64,000 bases of DNA from Hamadaea sp013361475 (GTDB lineage Bacteria > Actinomycetota > Actinomycetes > Mycobacteriales > Micromonosporaceae), in assembly GCF_040654195.1 (NCBI RefSeq), contig NZ_JBFAHM010000011.1, positions 248,001 to 312,000 of the forward strand, given 5' to 3'. Positions 18,714-27,853 of the stretch are shown piece after piece. Made by a program: the position numbers and the translations under genes. The notes beneath the pieces were generated by a model, which saw only the letters and a list, made by a program, of their open reading frames with translations, was not told the DNA's origin and did no database searches. The stretch's first letter is position 1. Every line of letters begins with the position of its first letter.

Positions 18714-20153
18714 TCAGGTAAGCGCCACCGACGTCGACGTCTGCTCACGGTGGGGTTGCGACGTCGCGTCGATGCGATGGCAAAGAGCGGACGCAGCCGA
18801 CCGCACGTCTGGACCGCCTCCGACTGCCGACAGGAAGAGCCGCGTCTGATGCGCGGCGTCATGATGGCTGACACGCTCACGCATGATGGCCATATCCGGC
18901 GATGCCACGTGGGCCTGGGAAGCCGCGCTGGTCATGGTTTCGACGGTGTTCTCAAGATGATGCGGGTTGACCTGATACGCCTCGGGTAGGTGGCTGCAGG
19001 TCGCGTTCAGCTCGCTGAATATGAGCCGCCCGGTGGCGTCCCTGCGGGCGGCCACGAATTCCTGGGCGGTCAGATCAGTGCCGCCGGCCAGCGGAGTGGC
19101 CAGCAGGACGTCGGCGGCCAGGTACAGCACGACGGTGTCTCGCATGTTCAGGCTGCGGTAGAGATGATGCACCACGGGCCGGCCGACGCGGCCGTACCGG
19201 CCGTTGATGCCTGCCACGGCCTGCTCGATCCGGCAGCGCAACTCGGCTGCCTCATCGGTGCGGTCATCGGCGGTGACAACCAGCGCCAGCACCGTGCGGG
19301 CCGGGTCGAGCCGGCCGCCGGCGAGCAGTGCCTCGAACGCGTCGAGGCGGTGCTGAAGGCCCTGGGCGGCGTCCAGGCGCCCCACGGACAAGAACACCGT
19401 TGGACTTTCACCGAACGAGTTACGCAACTCGGCAGCGGCCCGGCGTACGGCCGGGTCCTCGGCCAGTGCTCGGATGCCGGCGGCGTCGACGCCGAGCGGG
19501 ATCACCTGCGTGTGTGGTTGCCGCCGAACCATGTCTGCCACGGCGGAGCCCACGTTGTCCGCGGACCGGGTTTCGGCGACGGCGATGAGATCGGCGCCGA
19601 CCAGGCCGTCGATCAGCCGAGCACGGTCCGGTAGACGCATCAGCAGCTCGGGTGGCGGGAACGGGCTGTGGAGCTGGACACCGATGCGCAGATCGGGTCG
19701 CATCCTGCGCAGGTGTGACGGCGTCTGCAGAAGGTGGAAGTCGTGCAGCCAGACGGTCGCGCCCGGCGCGGCCATCTCTGCGAGGCGGTCGGCGAACAGT
19801 TCGTTGGCCTGCCGGTAGGCCTCCGCCCACGAGCGGCGGAAGGTGGGACGGCCGATGCCGTGAAAGGTCGGCGAGAGACTCTGCGCGCAGTACCCGGACA
19901 CGAAGTCGGTGCGCATCGGCGCGGGAAGATGCGCTGAGTGCAGCCACGCACCGCCGACGGACGTCGGCCGGTGCAAGGGCCGTCCGGACGGCGCGCCGAG
20001 GAACGCCACCGAACCTTCGGCAACCTCAGGGACGGCGCCGAAGATGCCTTCGGCACGGTGATGCCACGCGACGGCTCGGTCGTGATTGTCGGTGATCGGC
20101 AGCAGGTGGGTGGCGACGACCAGGTCGTACTGGGTGGGCTCACGGCCAGGCAT
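18714..20153 (-). CDS. divergent trehalose-6-phosphate-synthase-like (GT20/OtsA-like) glycosyltransferase
   Basis: A 479-residue GT20-fold protein with WLHDFHLL (135-142), RIGVQLHSPFPPPELLMRLP (156-175), DLIAVAETRSADN, VIPLGVDAAGI and SVGRLDAAQGLQHRLDAFEALL (256-277). Against OtsA, the nucleotide-sugar phosphate site keeps Arg259 but has Gln264 where the catalytic-site Lys (ERLDYSKG, K267 in E. coli) is expected. The DGMNLVAKE loop reads GGTDLTAQE. Trehalose-6-phosphate synthesis is therefore uncertain, and a different acceptor or a pseudo-glycosyltransferase role is possible. GAGGAAGG fixes ATG 20153. No otsB is adjacent. Confidence 0.8.
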   Translation of the reverse strand: MPGREPTQYDLVVATHLLPITDNHDRAVAWHHRAEGIFGAVPEVAEGSVAFLGAPSGRPLHRPTSVGGAWLHSAHLPAPMRTDFVSGYCAQSLSPTFHGIGRPTFRRSWAEAYRQANELFADRLAEMAAPGATVWLHDFHLLQTPSHLRRMRPDLRIGVQLHSPFPPPELLMRLPDRARLIDGLVGADLIAVAETRSADNVGSAVADMVRRQPHTQVIPLGVDAAGIRALAEDPAVRRAAAELRNSFGESPTVFLSVGRLDAAQGLQHRLDAFEALLAGGRLDPARTVLALVVTADDRTDEAAELRCRIEQAVAGINGRYGRVGRPVVHHLYRSLNMRDTVVLYLAADVLLATPLAGGTDLTAQEFVAARRDATGRLIFSELNATCSHLPEAYQVNPHHLENTVETMTSAASQAHVASPDMAIMRERVSHHDAAHQTRLFLSAVGGGPDVRSAASALCHRIDATSQPHREQTSTSVALT

Positions 20154-20353
20154 AGGCACCTTCCTCGGTCCGGGAAAGGAAAGGCCAGTGTCGAAGCACC
20201 GTATGCGGGCTGGGCGGCGAAAGTGTGACGGTCTCATGACAAATGGCTCGATCGGTGTCCCTTGCCGTGACGCGGCTCGCGACGCCCGGAAGCATGGCCC
20301 ACGACAACGCGGCTGTCGCACATGAGGCGGCCGACGACGGTGGGGGAGGGCAT

Positions 20354-20776
20354 GTGGGCGACGCCGATCGCCGCATGGCACAAGGGCGGTCGGTCCCGGA
20401 TGCGGTGGAACGCCCGTTCGCAACTGGTCAGCTGCACGAGATCCGTGACTTCGCGGCGGCATTCGCGGTCGACCATGGCGCCACGGTCAGACAGATCGAC
20501 GCGTTCCTGCTGGTCGCCAGCGAGCTGGTCGTCAACGCCGTACGCCACGGCGGGGGAACCGGACTGATCCGGCTCTGGCACGACGACAGCAGCCTCTGGT
20601 GCCAGGTGGCAGATCATGGACCAGGCCTGGCCGACATGCGCTGGGCCGACAACGCAACCGGGCCGATCGGGCGCGGCGGCCGCGGACTGTGGATCGTGCG
20701 GACCGTCGCGGAAACCCTGACCATCCAGTCCGGCGAGGCGGGCACGACCGCGACCGCCCGGATCCAGGCCGGCTGA
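20354..20776 (+). CDS. ATP-binding protein, RsbW/SpoIIAB-type (HATPase_c_2)
   Basis: A 140-residue (from GTG 20354) serine-kinase-like ATPase fold: VRQIDAFLLVASELVVNAVRHGGG is the N-box (ELVVNAVRH) and WCQVADHGPGLADM the G1 box (DHGPG). RGGRGLWIVRTVAETL is the G2 region. Such single-domain proteins in actinomycetes act as anti-sigma kinases or partner-switch regulators. GGGGGAGGG lies 5 nt before GTG 20354; ATG 20294 and ATG 20375 are alternatives. It is divergent from the OtsA-like gene. Confidence 0.85.
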   Translation: MGDADRRMAQGRSVPDAVERPFATGQLHEIRDFAAAFAVDHGATVRQIDAFLLVASELVVNAVRHGGGTGLIRLWHDDSSLWCQVADHGPGLADMRWADNATGPIGRGGRGLWIVRTVAETLTIQSGEAGTTATARIQAG

Positions 20777-21370
20777 CCCGTTCAGCAGGCTTGGCGGACT
20801 CCTTCCCGGCGCGCGATGACCGGTCGTTCGTCGCCGCGGTGGGCAGGACCACGTGCGGCCACCGCCCGACACCTCGTTTCGTGCACCGCGGACGCCGGAT
20901 CTCAGCCGGGTCGCCGCCCAGCGATCCGCCTACGAACGGTGACGATTCTCATGGCCCGGTGTGCATGGACTCGCCGATATACCCGCCGGGGTTTACCACC
21001 AGCACCCGGGTCAGCCAGGTCAATTTTCGCAGCGCGGACCGATGACGAACCGATGACATTCGTCCCAGCTGAAGGAGCATTGTGCTGTCGCCGTTCGTGG
21101 TACGAAGCCTGTGTATGCGCCGGGGTGGCGAGGCTCAGTCCCACACGCCCTGACCCCAGCGGCTTGGTACTTGCGCCTGTGGGACGTCCAGCCCAGCAGT
21201 GACCACTACATGGCGTAATAAGGTGAAATGCCAGCTTGATGGTCAGGTCGGGCCCTGGCCGGACTGCTGCGACAAATGTGACCTCCAGCAGGCGAAATAG
21301 GCACAAGGAAAGTGCCGGGTTTCCCTGTTGAGGGGTGGGCGACTGGGAATGCGCTGCCTAGCATCGGCCC
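20777..21370. other. intergenic stretch, no supported gene
   Basis: About 590 bases with several short open frames on both strands but none with family features. A minus-strand stretch near 20960-21020 reads TRVLVVNPGGYIGES, which may be a tiny gene remnant. The region is somewhat less GC-rich near 21190-21260. Confidence 0.4.
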
Positions 21371-22510
21371 ATGCGTCGCGCCGAAGCCCCCCATGAAGCT
21401 GCTGGTGGTCGCCATCGATCGGCGAAACTCCGGCAGGGGACCCAGCCCGCACCCCGACACCGTGCGGCGCCCGGGCGTCCGATCACCTTTCGCCGCCGCC
21501 TTGCGGCGAGCGGATTGGCGGGGGTCATCTTGTTCGGCGTGGCAGGGGGAGCGCCGGCCATGCCGGGCCGCGCCGGTGAGATCACGCTGAGCGACACGAG
21601 CGAGCGCCGCGCGACAGCGGCGGACAGTGAGGCATCCCGATCTTCCGACCGGACCACGACCGCGCCGACCCCGACTCCGTCAACAACCCCGACGGCTCCA
21701 GTGTCGCCAGCGACGACTAGTTCCTCAACGGCACCGACAACCCGGGTGTCACCACCTCCGGCTACCTCCACTGGCGGAACGGGTGGTCCACGGTCGGATC
21801 GGACCAACCTGTCGTACAGCAACGGCGGCATCACCTCGTCGTATCACCTGTACGCGGCGGGCCTGGACTGGACCAAGCCGGTCGGCCTGCTGGTATACGC
21901 CGACGGATCGGGCGAATACGGATTGAAGAACCCATCGTCCACGTATCTGCTCGCGGGCACCAACGGCATGATCGCCGTCGCGAAGCGCCAGAACATGGTC
22001 CTGCTGACTCCCTTGGCACCCGGGACAGGCTGCCCTGACGGTGACGGAACCTGCTGGTACGAGACATCGTCGGGCTACACGCCGATACAGAAGGCAGCTT
22101 GGTCGTACAACCTGGTCCAGTATGTGAAGAGCCGCTATGACATCGACACGGCACGGGTTGCGCTGGGCGGATACTCCTCGGGGGCACAATGGCTCACGGA
22201 GTATTTCGCCCCCGCATACGGCGTGCGGACGATGACAGACGGCGTGGGCGTCGCGATCTCCTACGGTGGCCGGTGCATCGCCACACCGACGTTCACCGCC
22301 GCGTACAAGGCCGCCGTGCCGTTCGTGTGGGACGTCGGCGATCAAGACCCGGCCTGGACGAGCCCGTACGGCGTCAAAGACGGTGAATCGTGGTACCGAG
22401 CCAACGGGTTCACGACTCAGCTTCACGTCGTGCCTGGACTGGACCACGACCGATCTGGCCAGTTCGGCGCGATCATGGAGCGGGAGATCCGGGAGAAACT
22501 CGGCGGGTGA
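21371..22510 (+). CDS. secreted/anchored alpha-beta hydrolase (esterase/PHB-depolymerase-like)
   Basis: A 379-residue protein with a basic N-terminus, a hydrophobic export segment (LAASGLAGVILFGVAGGAPA, about 45-64) and a roughly 70-residue Thr/Ser/Pro linker. The catalytic domain starts near NLSYSNGG. GGYSSGAQW places the nucleophile at Ser269, WDVGDQDPAW offers the Asp and VPGLDHDRSGQF the His. Cys pairs (GTGCPDGDGTC) suggest extracellular disulfides. The family hydrolyses polyester or feruloyl-type esters, and the substrate is unknown. ATG 21371 has no strong ribosome site. Confidence 0.82.
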   Translation: MRRAEAPHEAAGGRHRSAKLRQGTQPAPRHRAAPGRPITFRRRLAASGLAGVILFGVAGGAPAMPGRAGEITLSDTSERRATAADSEASRSSDRTTTAPTPTPSTTPTAPVSPATTSSSTAPTTRVSPPPATSTGGTGGPRSDRTNLSYSNGGITSSYHLYAAGLDWTKPVGLLVYADGSGEYGLKNPSSTYLLAGTNGMIAVAKRQNMVLLTPLAPGTGCPDGDGTCWYETSSGYTPIQKAAWSYNLVQYVKSRYDIDTARVALGGYSSGAQWLTEYFAPAYGVRTMTDGVGVAISYGGRCIATPTFTAAYKAAVPFVWDVGDQDPAWTSPYGVKDGESWYRANGFTTQLHVVPGLDHDRSGQFGAIMEREIREKLGG

Positions 22511-22659
22511 GGTGGTGCTCGACCTGGAGACGCAGGCGAAGTCGCGGAGCCGGCGGCCGAGCGCCTTCGCGAAAGCAAGAGCGAACACTTTGCGGTTGCG
22601 GGCGGCCATTGCGCCAACGACCGCGGACGAGGCTGAGAGCCCGTTGTAATCCAGGTCAG

Positions 22660-23538
22660 CCGCTAGCGAGTGCGGCCTTGAGTCGGCCGCTTTGGTGGTA
22701 GCGGGCCAAGCGTCGGGTCATGACGATAACCATGGCCCACTGGACCACGGCGGCGTAATGTTTCGGGGTGGCGCTCGTAGTCGCGGCGGTGCGTCTGCAG
22801 GGGTGACTCACGACAGGGTCCGCTCGACCACCGACCTGCGGGGTACGACCTGGTCGGCGAGCTTACGGACGATCTCCAGGCCAATCCGAGGGCTTCGGTG
22901 GCCCAGTCGACGAGCTGACCTGCGTATCCGGCGTCGGCCCATCTTGGTCACCTGAATGAAGCATGTCCGCAGCGCGCGGGCGGCATCGCGGTCCTGGACA
23001 GCGCCGGTGGTGACCATGATGATCAGCAACAGTCCGGTGGTGTCCACGACGATGTGACGCTTGCGGCCGTTGACCTTCTTGCCGGCGTCGTAGCCGCGGC
23101 TGGACTTGGCGACGGTCTCGGCAGCACGCACCGATTGGGAGTCCACGAGCGCCGCCGACGGTTGTGCGTTGCGGCCTTCGGCGAGGCGAACTTGTTCGCG
23201 CAGCCGTCATGCAGGCGGGTGAGAGTGCCGTCGCGAGTCCAGGTGCGGAAGTAGTGGTAGACGATCGGCCAGGGCGGGAAGTCGACCGGCAGCGCGCGCC
23301 AGACACAACTGTTGTGGTCGAGGTAGCGGATCGCGTCGACGATGTCTCGACGCGGGTAGGTGACCGGGCGGCCGCCGTGGCCGCCGGTACCTCCGGCGGG
23401 CAGGTAGGCGGCGATCAGCTGCCACTCGACGTCGCTGGTGTCAGAGGGGTAGCGGCGCGGACGGGTCGTGGGCAGGTGTTCGGGCACGGCGGTCGGGGGT
23501 GCGGCCGCGGCCTGGCCGCAGACCAGGTAGAAAGACAC
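22660..23538 (-). pseudogene. IS5-family transposase remnant, multiple frameshifts
   Basis: Reading the minus strand from about 23538: SDVEWQLIAAYLPAGG, then TYPRRDIVDAIRYLDHNSCVWRALPVDFPPW and YHYFRTWTRDGTLTRLH in one frame. Then VDSQSVRAAETVAKSSRGYDAGKKVNGRKRHIVVDT in another (the SQS and KRHI motifs of IS5-type DDE transposases), and WADAGYAGQLVDWATEALGL in a third. The last 100 residues are scattered over frames with an in-frame stop. It is clearly dead. An inverted repeat borders its 5' end. Confidence 0.88.
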
Positions 23539-23605
23539 GGTAGGGCCTTCAGGGATGGCATGGCTTCGACAACCACAGCCGTACCTGAAGGCCCTACCTC
23601 GTGTC
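23534..23605. repeat. inverted repeat at the IS5-remnant 5' edge
   Basis: GACACGGTAGGGCCTTCAGG (23534-23553) pairs with CCTGAAGGCCCTACC followed by TCGTGTC (23584-23605). The stem is 20 bp, interrupted only by a 2-nt bulge, with a 30-nt loop. It overlaps the apparent transposase start. It may be the element's terminal/subterminal repeat or a structure that limits transposase translation. No matching copy was found at the other end. Confidence 0.75.
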
Positions 23606-23685
23606 CGCGTGACACATCGAAGCAGATTCGGATTCCGTTGCCATCAACCAGATCCGACCACACTGACTCGGTTCTTCAACGGGCA

Positions 23686-24507
23686 CTAAGCCCGAACTCG
23701 GCGGGCGATCATGATTCCGGCCGTGCCGAGCGCGATCAGAGACGCAGCCACCATCAGCATGGCCGTCATGTTCGAGCCGGTGATGGGCAGCAAAGGTGCG
23801 GGTGTCGTCGTCCGGGTGGGCGTCGCGGACGGTGTCGGCGTCGCGTCATTGGTCGCAGTCGGCGTCGGTGTGGCTGCCGCCTGGTCCCTGTCGTACGCCT
23901 CGCGCCACCCGCTGCACAAGAAGACGCGCAGGTCCTCGAACGTGCCCGCCAGCGCGGCCGTCGCGGCCTTGACCACCTCGGGGCCGCCGGTGCGCGTGGC
24001 CTCGGTGGCGAGGTCGCGGTAGTCCTGCGTACGTGCCGTGTGCTGGCCTTCGTTGAGGAAGCCGAGCATGGCGTCGGTCGTGGCGGCGTCGAGCACCTTG
24101 CCTGCGGCTTCCTTGACGTGAGCGCCGCCGACGGCCATGACCTGGCTCGTCAGGACCCGCAGGTCGATGTTCCACACCGTCCGTGCCCGGGACTCGAGGA
24201 AGTCGCGGGTGTCCTTCGGCTCGCCTTCGTACTTGCCGTCCAGGGACTCCTGTGCCCGCACGGCGACGCCGCCATAGAGGTCCTTGCTCGCGGCGAGGAT
24301 CTGGTTCACCCGGAGCCGCACCTCGACGTCGGTCATGGCGTCAACGTCGACGTCGAGCAACGGCCGCAGGTCGGGGTACGTCACCGGCTGGCCGAGCCGG
24401 CACGCCTGGTCGAGGCCGATGGGCGTCGGCTCGACGGCGGCCGCCGGGACTGCCGGGACCAGCCACGCCAGGGCTATGACGACGCCGGCCAGTGTCTTCC
24501 ATCGCAT
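23686..24507 (-). CDS. LPxTG-type cell-wall-anchored surface protein with ALF-like repeats
   Basis: A 273-residue precursor. The signal peptide MRWKTLAGVVIALAWLVPA is followed by an all-helical domain (about 30-205) with short ALF-type helices (AAGKVLDAATTDAMLGFLNEGQH and AATAALAGTFEDLRVFL). A Thr/Pro/Ala linker comes next, then LLPITGSN, a hydrophobic helix and the basic tail RRVRA. This is a sortase signal (LPITG), so the mature protein should be bound to the wall. GGGGAGGC precedes ATG 24507, fixing the start over longer frames. No sortase gene is adjacent. Confidence 0.85.
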   Translation of the reverse strand: MRWKTLAGVVIALAWLVPAVPAAAVEPTPIGLDQACRLGQPVTYPDLRPLLDVDVDAMTDVEVRLRVNQILAASKDLYGGVAVRAQESLDGKYEGEPKDTRDFLESRARTVWNIDLRVLTSQVMAVGGAHVKEAAGKVLDAATTDAMLGFLNEGQHTARTQDYRDLATEATRTGGPEVVKAATAALAGTFEDLRVFLCSGWREAYDRDQAAATPTPTATNDATPTPSATPTRTTTPAPLLPITGSNMTAMLMVAASLIALGTAGIMIARRVRA

Positions 24508-25011
24508 GGTTTCTGCCTCCCCGTGATCAACCAAAGGAACTGAAGATAAAGCACACCGTCCCCATGAGGCAATCGGCTTGGCTGCGCCGTCCGCCGGTGC
24601 CGGGCACAAGGGTTCTCGTGGTCCCGATCGTGCGCCGGAGGCCAACGGCTGCGAAGTGGAAGGCGGCCGCTGGGACGCCGCCGAACACACGCGGCCGGCG
24701 GATACGACGATCACCGTCACCGTCCACACCAGAAAGTTGGACGCGGTGTTGGAGTCACTCGCAACACGTGGGAACGAGTGTCGGCGATCCGGAGATGACA
24801 CCGGTCCAGCGCCGCCGCCTTCCGCCGGTTCGCCGAGGGGATAGCTCTGACCGTGGCAGGCACCCTACTGCTGGTGAAACCAGCCCCGATGACGAAGAAA
24901 CCCCGCCACAGGCCCACCCGGCCCGCGGCCAGGACGTCCGAGAGGGACGCTGTCTGACAAACACCACGGTTGTTGGACAGGCGGTGCGAGTCCGACGGGT
25001 CGACGCGACGG
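24508..25011. other. intergenic stretch, no supported gene
   Basis: About 500 bases between the surface-protein gene and the end of the BPL-N/NRPS operon. Short minus-strand frames (for example 24717-24917, MGLWRGFFVIGAGF) are not convincing. No terminator hairpin was recognised for the incoming operon. Confidence 0.4.
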
Positions 25012-25791
25012 TCACTTGGTGGGAAGTTGCCCGTTGACGGCGGTCTCGACGAAGTCGTAGCCGAGGTCGAAGCGGATGCCGTCTGGGTTGGTCAGGTGGG
25101 CGTCGCGATACCAGCCGTGGTCGGCTTCCGGGTGCGGTCCGACGACGCCGACTCGCCCGGAACCGTAGCCGGCCACGACGGCTGCGGGAGCACCGGTGTT
25201 GTAGGTGGCGAGCACGGTTGCGGGGGCGCCGTCGTTGAGCCGGAACAGCGGCCCGTCCTGGAAGTACATGTGGCGTTGCCGGCCGCGCCAGGTGATCGGG
25301 ATGACGGTGTCGTCGTCGCTGTCGGTGCTGGCGCCGGGGGTGTCGATGTATTGCCCCACGTCTCCGGGCAGCAGCCCGAACCCGGGATCGCCGGCGGCGA
25401 GGTAGGCGCCGAGGCAGAACCCGAGGTACGTGCCGCCCTTGTCGACGAAGTCGCGGACATGGGAGCTGTAGTCGCGCAGCTGTCGCCAGGTGCGGCTGAC
25501 CTGACCGCCGCCGGGCTGGACGTAGACGGTGGCTTCGGCCAGGTTCTCCGGGGAGATCTGGCGATCTTCGTCGGGGCCGCAGTATTCGGTGCGGAACTTC
25601 GTCGGGCCGGAGCGCAGGAGGGCGGCGACCGATTCCGAGCACCCGGAGCAGGACGCGCCGCCGCGATAGATCAGCGCCAGCGGTCGCGGCTCGGCCGGGA
25701 TCTGGTTGGCTGTCTCGAACCATGTCACGCCTGAGACCGCGGCCACGACGCCGACTGCGGCTCCGCCCAGGAGTAGTTGTCGCCGATTCAT
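25012..25791 (-). CDS. exported BPL-N (class-I glutamine-amidotransferase-like) protein
   Basis: A 259-residue protein. The N-terminus MNRRQLLLGGAAVGVVAAVSG has a twin-arginine-like RR followed by a hydrophobic helix, so Tat export or lipid-free anchoring is likely. The rest is the BPL-N fold: LIYRGGASCSGCSESV, a QPGGGQ loop, YLGFCLGAYLAAG with nucleophile Cys126 and VGPHPEADHGWY with His and Glu completing a triad. The family resembles the N-terminal domain of eukaryotic biotin-protein ligase and its reaction is unknown. Its ATG overlaps the stop of the membrane-protein gene (ATGA). It is last in the operon, and the second copy at 27137 lacks the export signal. Confidence 0.85.
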   Translation of the reverse strand: MNRRQLLLGGAAVGVVAAVSGVTWFETANQIPAEPRPLALIYRGGASCSGCSESVAALLRSGPTKFRTEYCGPDEDRQISPENLAEATVYVQPGGGQVSRTWRQLRDYSSHVRDFVDKGGTYLGFCLGAYLAAGDPGFGLLPGDVGQYIDTPGASTDSDDDTVIPITWRGRQRHMYFQDGPLFRLNDGAPATVLATYNTGAPAAVVAGYGSGRVGVVGPHPEADHGWYRDAHLTNPDGIRFDLGYDFVETAVNGQLPTK

Positions 25792-27140
25792 CGTGATGCC
25801 TCCGACCCGACGGGGATCGCGCCGTGCTCGCCGCCTGACGGGCCGGTGATGGGCATGTTCGCCACATTTCCAGGCGTCCGCGCTCGCTGTGGGCGGCGCG
25901 CGGCGGGTGTCGTCCACCGGCGGCTTGCTGTGGTCAGTGCGGTGACGAGCGCTTCGAGCGGCCCCTTGCCGATGGTTGCGCGTACGCCGAGCCCGAGCAG
26001 CAGCACCCCGCACAGCTGCACGATGAACCCGGTGGTCGGCGTGTAGTTGTCATAGCTGGAGCTCATGAACACGGTGTGCAGGGTGTAGAGGGTCAGTGTC
26101 ATGCTGCCGGCCGCGCCGAGCGGCGTCTGCACGGCGGTCACCAGCCAGCGCAGTACGACCGGGCGGGCGATCCGGGCGGCGAGCAGCATCATCCCGAGAA
26201 ATGCGATCGCGGTGCCGGTGGTGCCGAGCAGATCCAGCGGGGTGCCCGTGTGCGGGGAGTCGATCGCGAGCCACCACCACGTGGATGTCGGCGCGGTGCC
26301 GTCGCCGCCCAGGTTGAGCAGGTCGAGCGTCTCGTATTCGTCGAGCGTGCTGCCGTACTGGGCCGGCCAGATGTGTTCCAACGCAAGCAGTGACAGTTGT
26401 GACGCGGTCACCGCGGCCGCCACGGCGAACGCTGTCCCGGTCGCGAGCAGAGCGATGGCGGTACGCAGCCTGGCCAGATTCAGCCGCCCGATGACCAGGC
26501 CCGCGCACAAGTACGCCATCCAGGTCAGCGCCGGGTACATGCCCGTGATCGACAGTTCGACGAGGGACTGGAGTGGATGCGTGAACAGCCACCCGAACGT
26601 GAGGTTGGGATGGGTCGGCTCCGCCAGCCGTGGGAGCAGGATGTGGGTGAGCACCGGCATCCCGCCGGCCACCGCGATCCCGGTGAGCGCGACCAACCAG
26701 GTCGGCAGGAAGACCAACGGAATCGTGAGGAGCAGCATGACCGCGTAGTAGGGCAGGATCACGGTCGCGGTGGCGGCGTCGGTGTAGCCCAGCGCGAGCC
26801 CGATCGCTCCGATCGCCAGCGCCCGGACGAGCAGCGCAGTCATCGTCGGCAGCGCGGCCGATGCGCGTACGCGTCGGCGGCCGGTCAGAAACGCGATGGT
26901 GACGCCGGTGAGCACCGCGAACGCCGCCGCGGCTCGTCCGGAGAAGATCGTCGCGGACCAGGTCGGCTGCCCGAGTGCGTCGGTGTCGTTGAGCGAGTGC
27001 ACGGCGATCATGCCGAGCAGGGCCGCGCCGCGGGTGGCGTCGACCGCGAGGATCCGTCGCCGTCCGCCCGCCGGGTCGGGCGGGGCGGGCGATGGTGCTG
27101 CCGCCTGGTCGGCACGCGGTTTCAGAGCTTGATCGGTCAT
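25788..27140 (-). CDS. polytopic membrane protein, heparan-alpha-glucosaminide-acetyltransferase-like (DUF1624/DUF418 type)
   Basis: A 450-residue protein with about 10-11 transmembrane segments. The first segment carries the family opening ILAVDATRGAALLGMIAVHSLND, and the last part has LTLYTLHTVFMSSSY, where the His resembles the acyl-transfer His region. Members transfer acyl groups across the membrane. Here the target could be the product of the adjacent NRPS-like enzyme (inference). A Pro/Ala-rich N-terminal extension of 28 residues and a polar C-terminal tail are cytoplasmic. Both ends overlap neighbouring genes by ATGA. Confidence 0.8.
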   Translation of the reverse strand: MTDQALKPRADQAAAPSPAPPDPAGGRRRILAVDATRGAALLGMIAVHSLNDTDALGQPTWSATIFSGRAAAAFAVLTGVTIAFLTGRRRVRASAALPTMTALLVRALAIGAIGLALGYTDAATATVILPYYAVMLLLTIPLVFLPTWLVALTGIAVAGGMPVLTHILLPRLAEPTHPNLTFGWLFTHPLQSLVELSITGMYPALTWMAYLCAGLVIGRLNLARLRTAIALLATGTAFAVAAAVTASQLSLLALEHIWPAQYGSTLDEYETLDLLNLGGDGTAPTSTWWWLAIDSPHTGTPLDLLGTTGTAIAFLGMMLLAARIARPVVLRWLVTAVQTPLGAAGSMTLTLYTLHTVFMSSSYDNYTPTTGFIVQLCGVLLLGLGVRATIGKGPLEALVTALTTASRRWTTPAARRPQRARTPGNVANMPITGPSGGEHGAIPVGSEASR

Positions 27141-27853
27141 GGCGTGAACACCTCGTCCACCAGGTCGAGTCCGAGGTCGGCTCCGAGGGCGCCACCGGGG
27201 TCCAGTTTCGCGTCGGCGTACCAGTCTTCTTCTGCCTCCGGATGCGGACCGACGACGGCGACCCGACCCGCGCCGAACCCGGCCACCATGGCGGCGATGG
27301 TGCCGTTGGGATAGGTGGCCAGGACGGTCACACCGGTGCCGGGCCGGGCCAGGAAGTACGGACCGTCCTGGAAGAACAGTGTCCGTTCCCGGCCTCGCCA
27401 CGAGACGCGGACAAGAGTGTCGTCCTCGGAGGCGATGGTGGCTCCACGCGAGGCGATGTACTGGTCGGTGTCGCCAGGGAGCAGGCCGAACCCCGGCGTG
27501 GCGCCGGCGAGGTAGCCGCCGAGGCAGATGCCCAGGTACCGGCCGCCGCCGCGGACGAACCTGCGGATGTCCTTGCGGTGGCGGCGCAAGTGCCGGTACG
27601 CGTCGGCGAGCGTGTCCCCGCCGGGTTGGACGTACAGCGACGCCCCGGCCAGCGTCTGCGCGGACAGCGGCACATCTTCGCCGGGGCCGACATAGCGTAC
27701 GTCGAACCCCCAACGGCTGATCTTCAGCAGCCTCGCCGCCGCCTCCGGGCAGCCGGGCAGCGACGCGGGTCCCCGGTAGACCAGCGCGAGAGGCGCATCC
27801 CAGCGCGAAGCCTGCCCGGGTAACCGCCGCGCGCCCGGCATCGCCGGGGTCAT
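27137..27853 (-). CDS. cytoplasmic BPL-N (class-I glutamine-amidotransferase-like) protein
   Basis: A 238-residue paralogue of the last gene of the operon but without a signal sequence. The shared motifs are ALVYRGPASLPGCPEAA, LYVQPGGDT, RYLGICLGGYLAGATPGFGLLPGD (nucleophile Cys110) and VVGPHPEAEEDWYAD (His and Glu). The fold is that of class-I amidotransferases, which act on C-N bonds. The actual substrate is unknown. ATGA overlaps with the upstream DDAH-like gene and the downstream membrane protein make co-translation certain in practice. Confidence 0.85.
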   Translation of the reverse strand: MTPAMPGARRLPGQASRWDAPLALVYRGPASLPGCPEAAARLLKISRWGFDVRYVGPGEDVPLSAQTLAGASLYVQPGGDTLADAYRHLRRHRKDIRRFVRGGGRYLGICLGGYLAGATPGFGLLPGDTDQYIASRGATIASEDDTLVRVSWRGRERTLFFQDGPYFLARPGTGVTVLATYPNGTIAAMVAGFGAGRVAVVGPHPEAEEDWYADAKLDPGGALGADLGLDLVDEVFTP

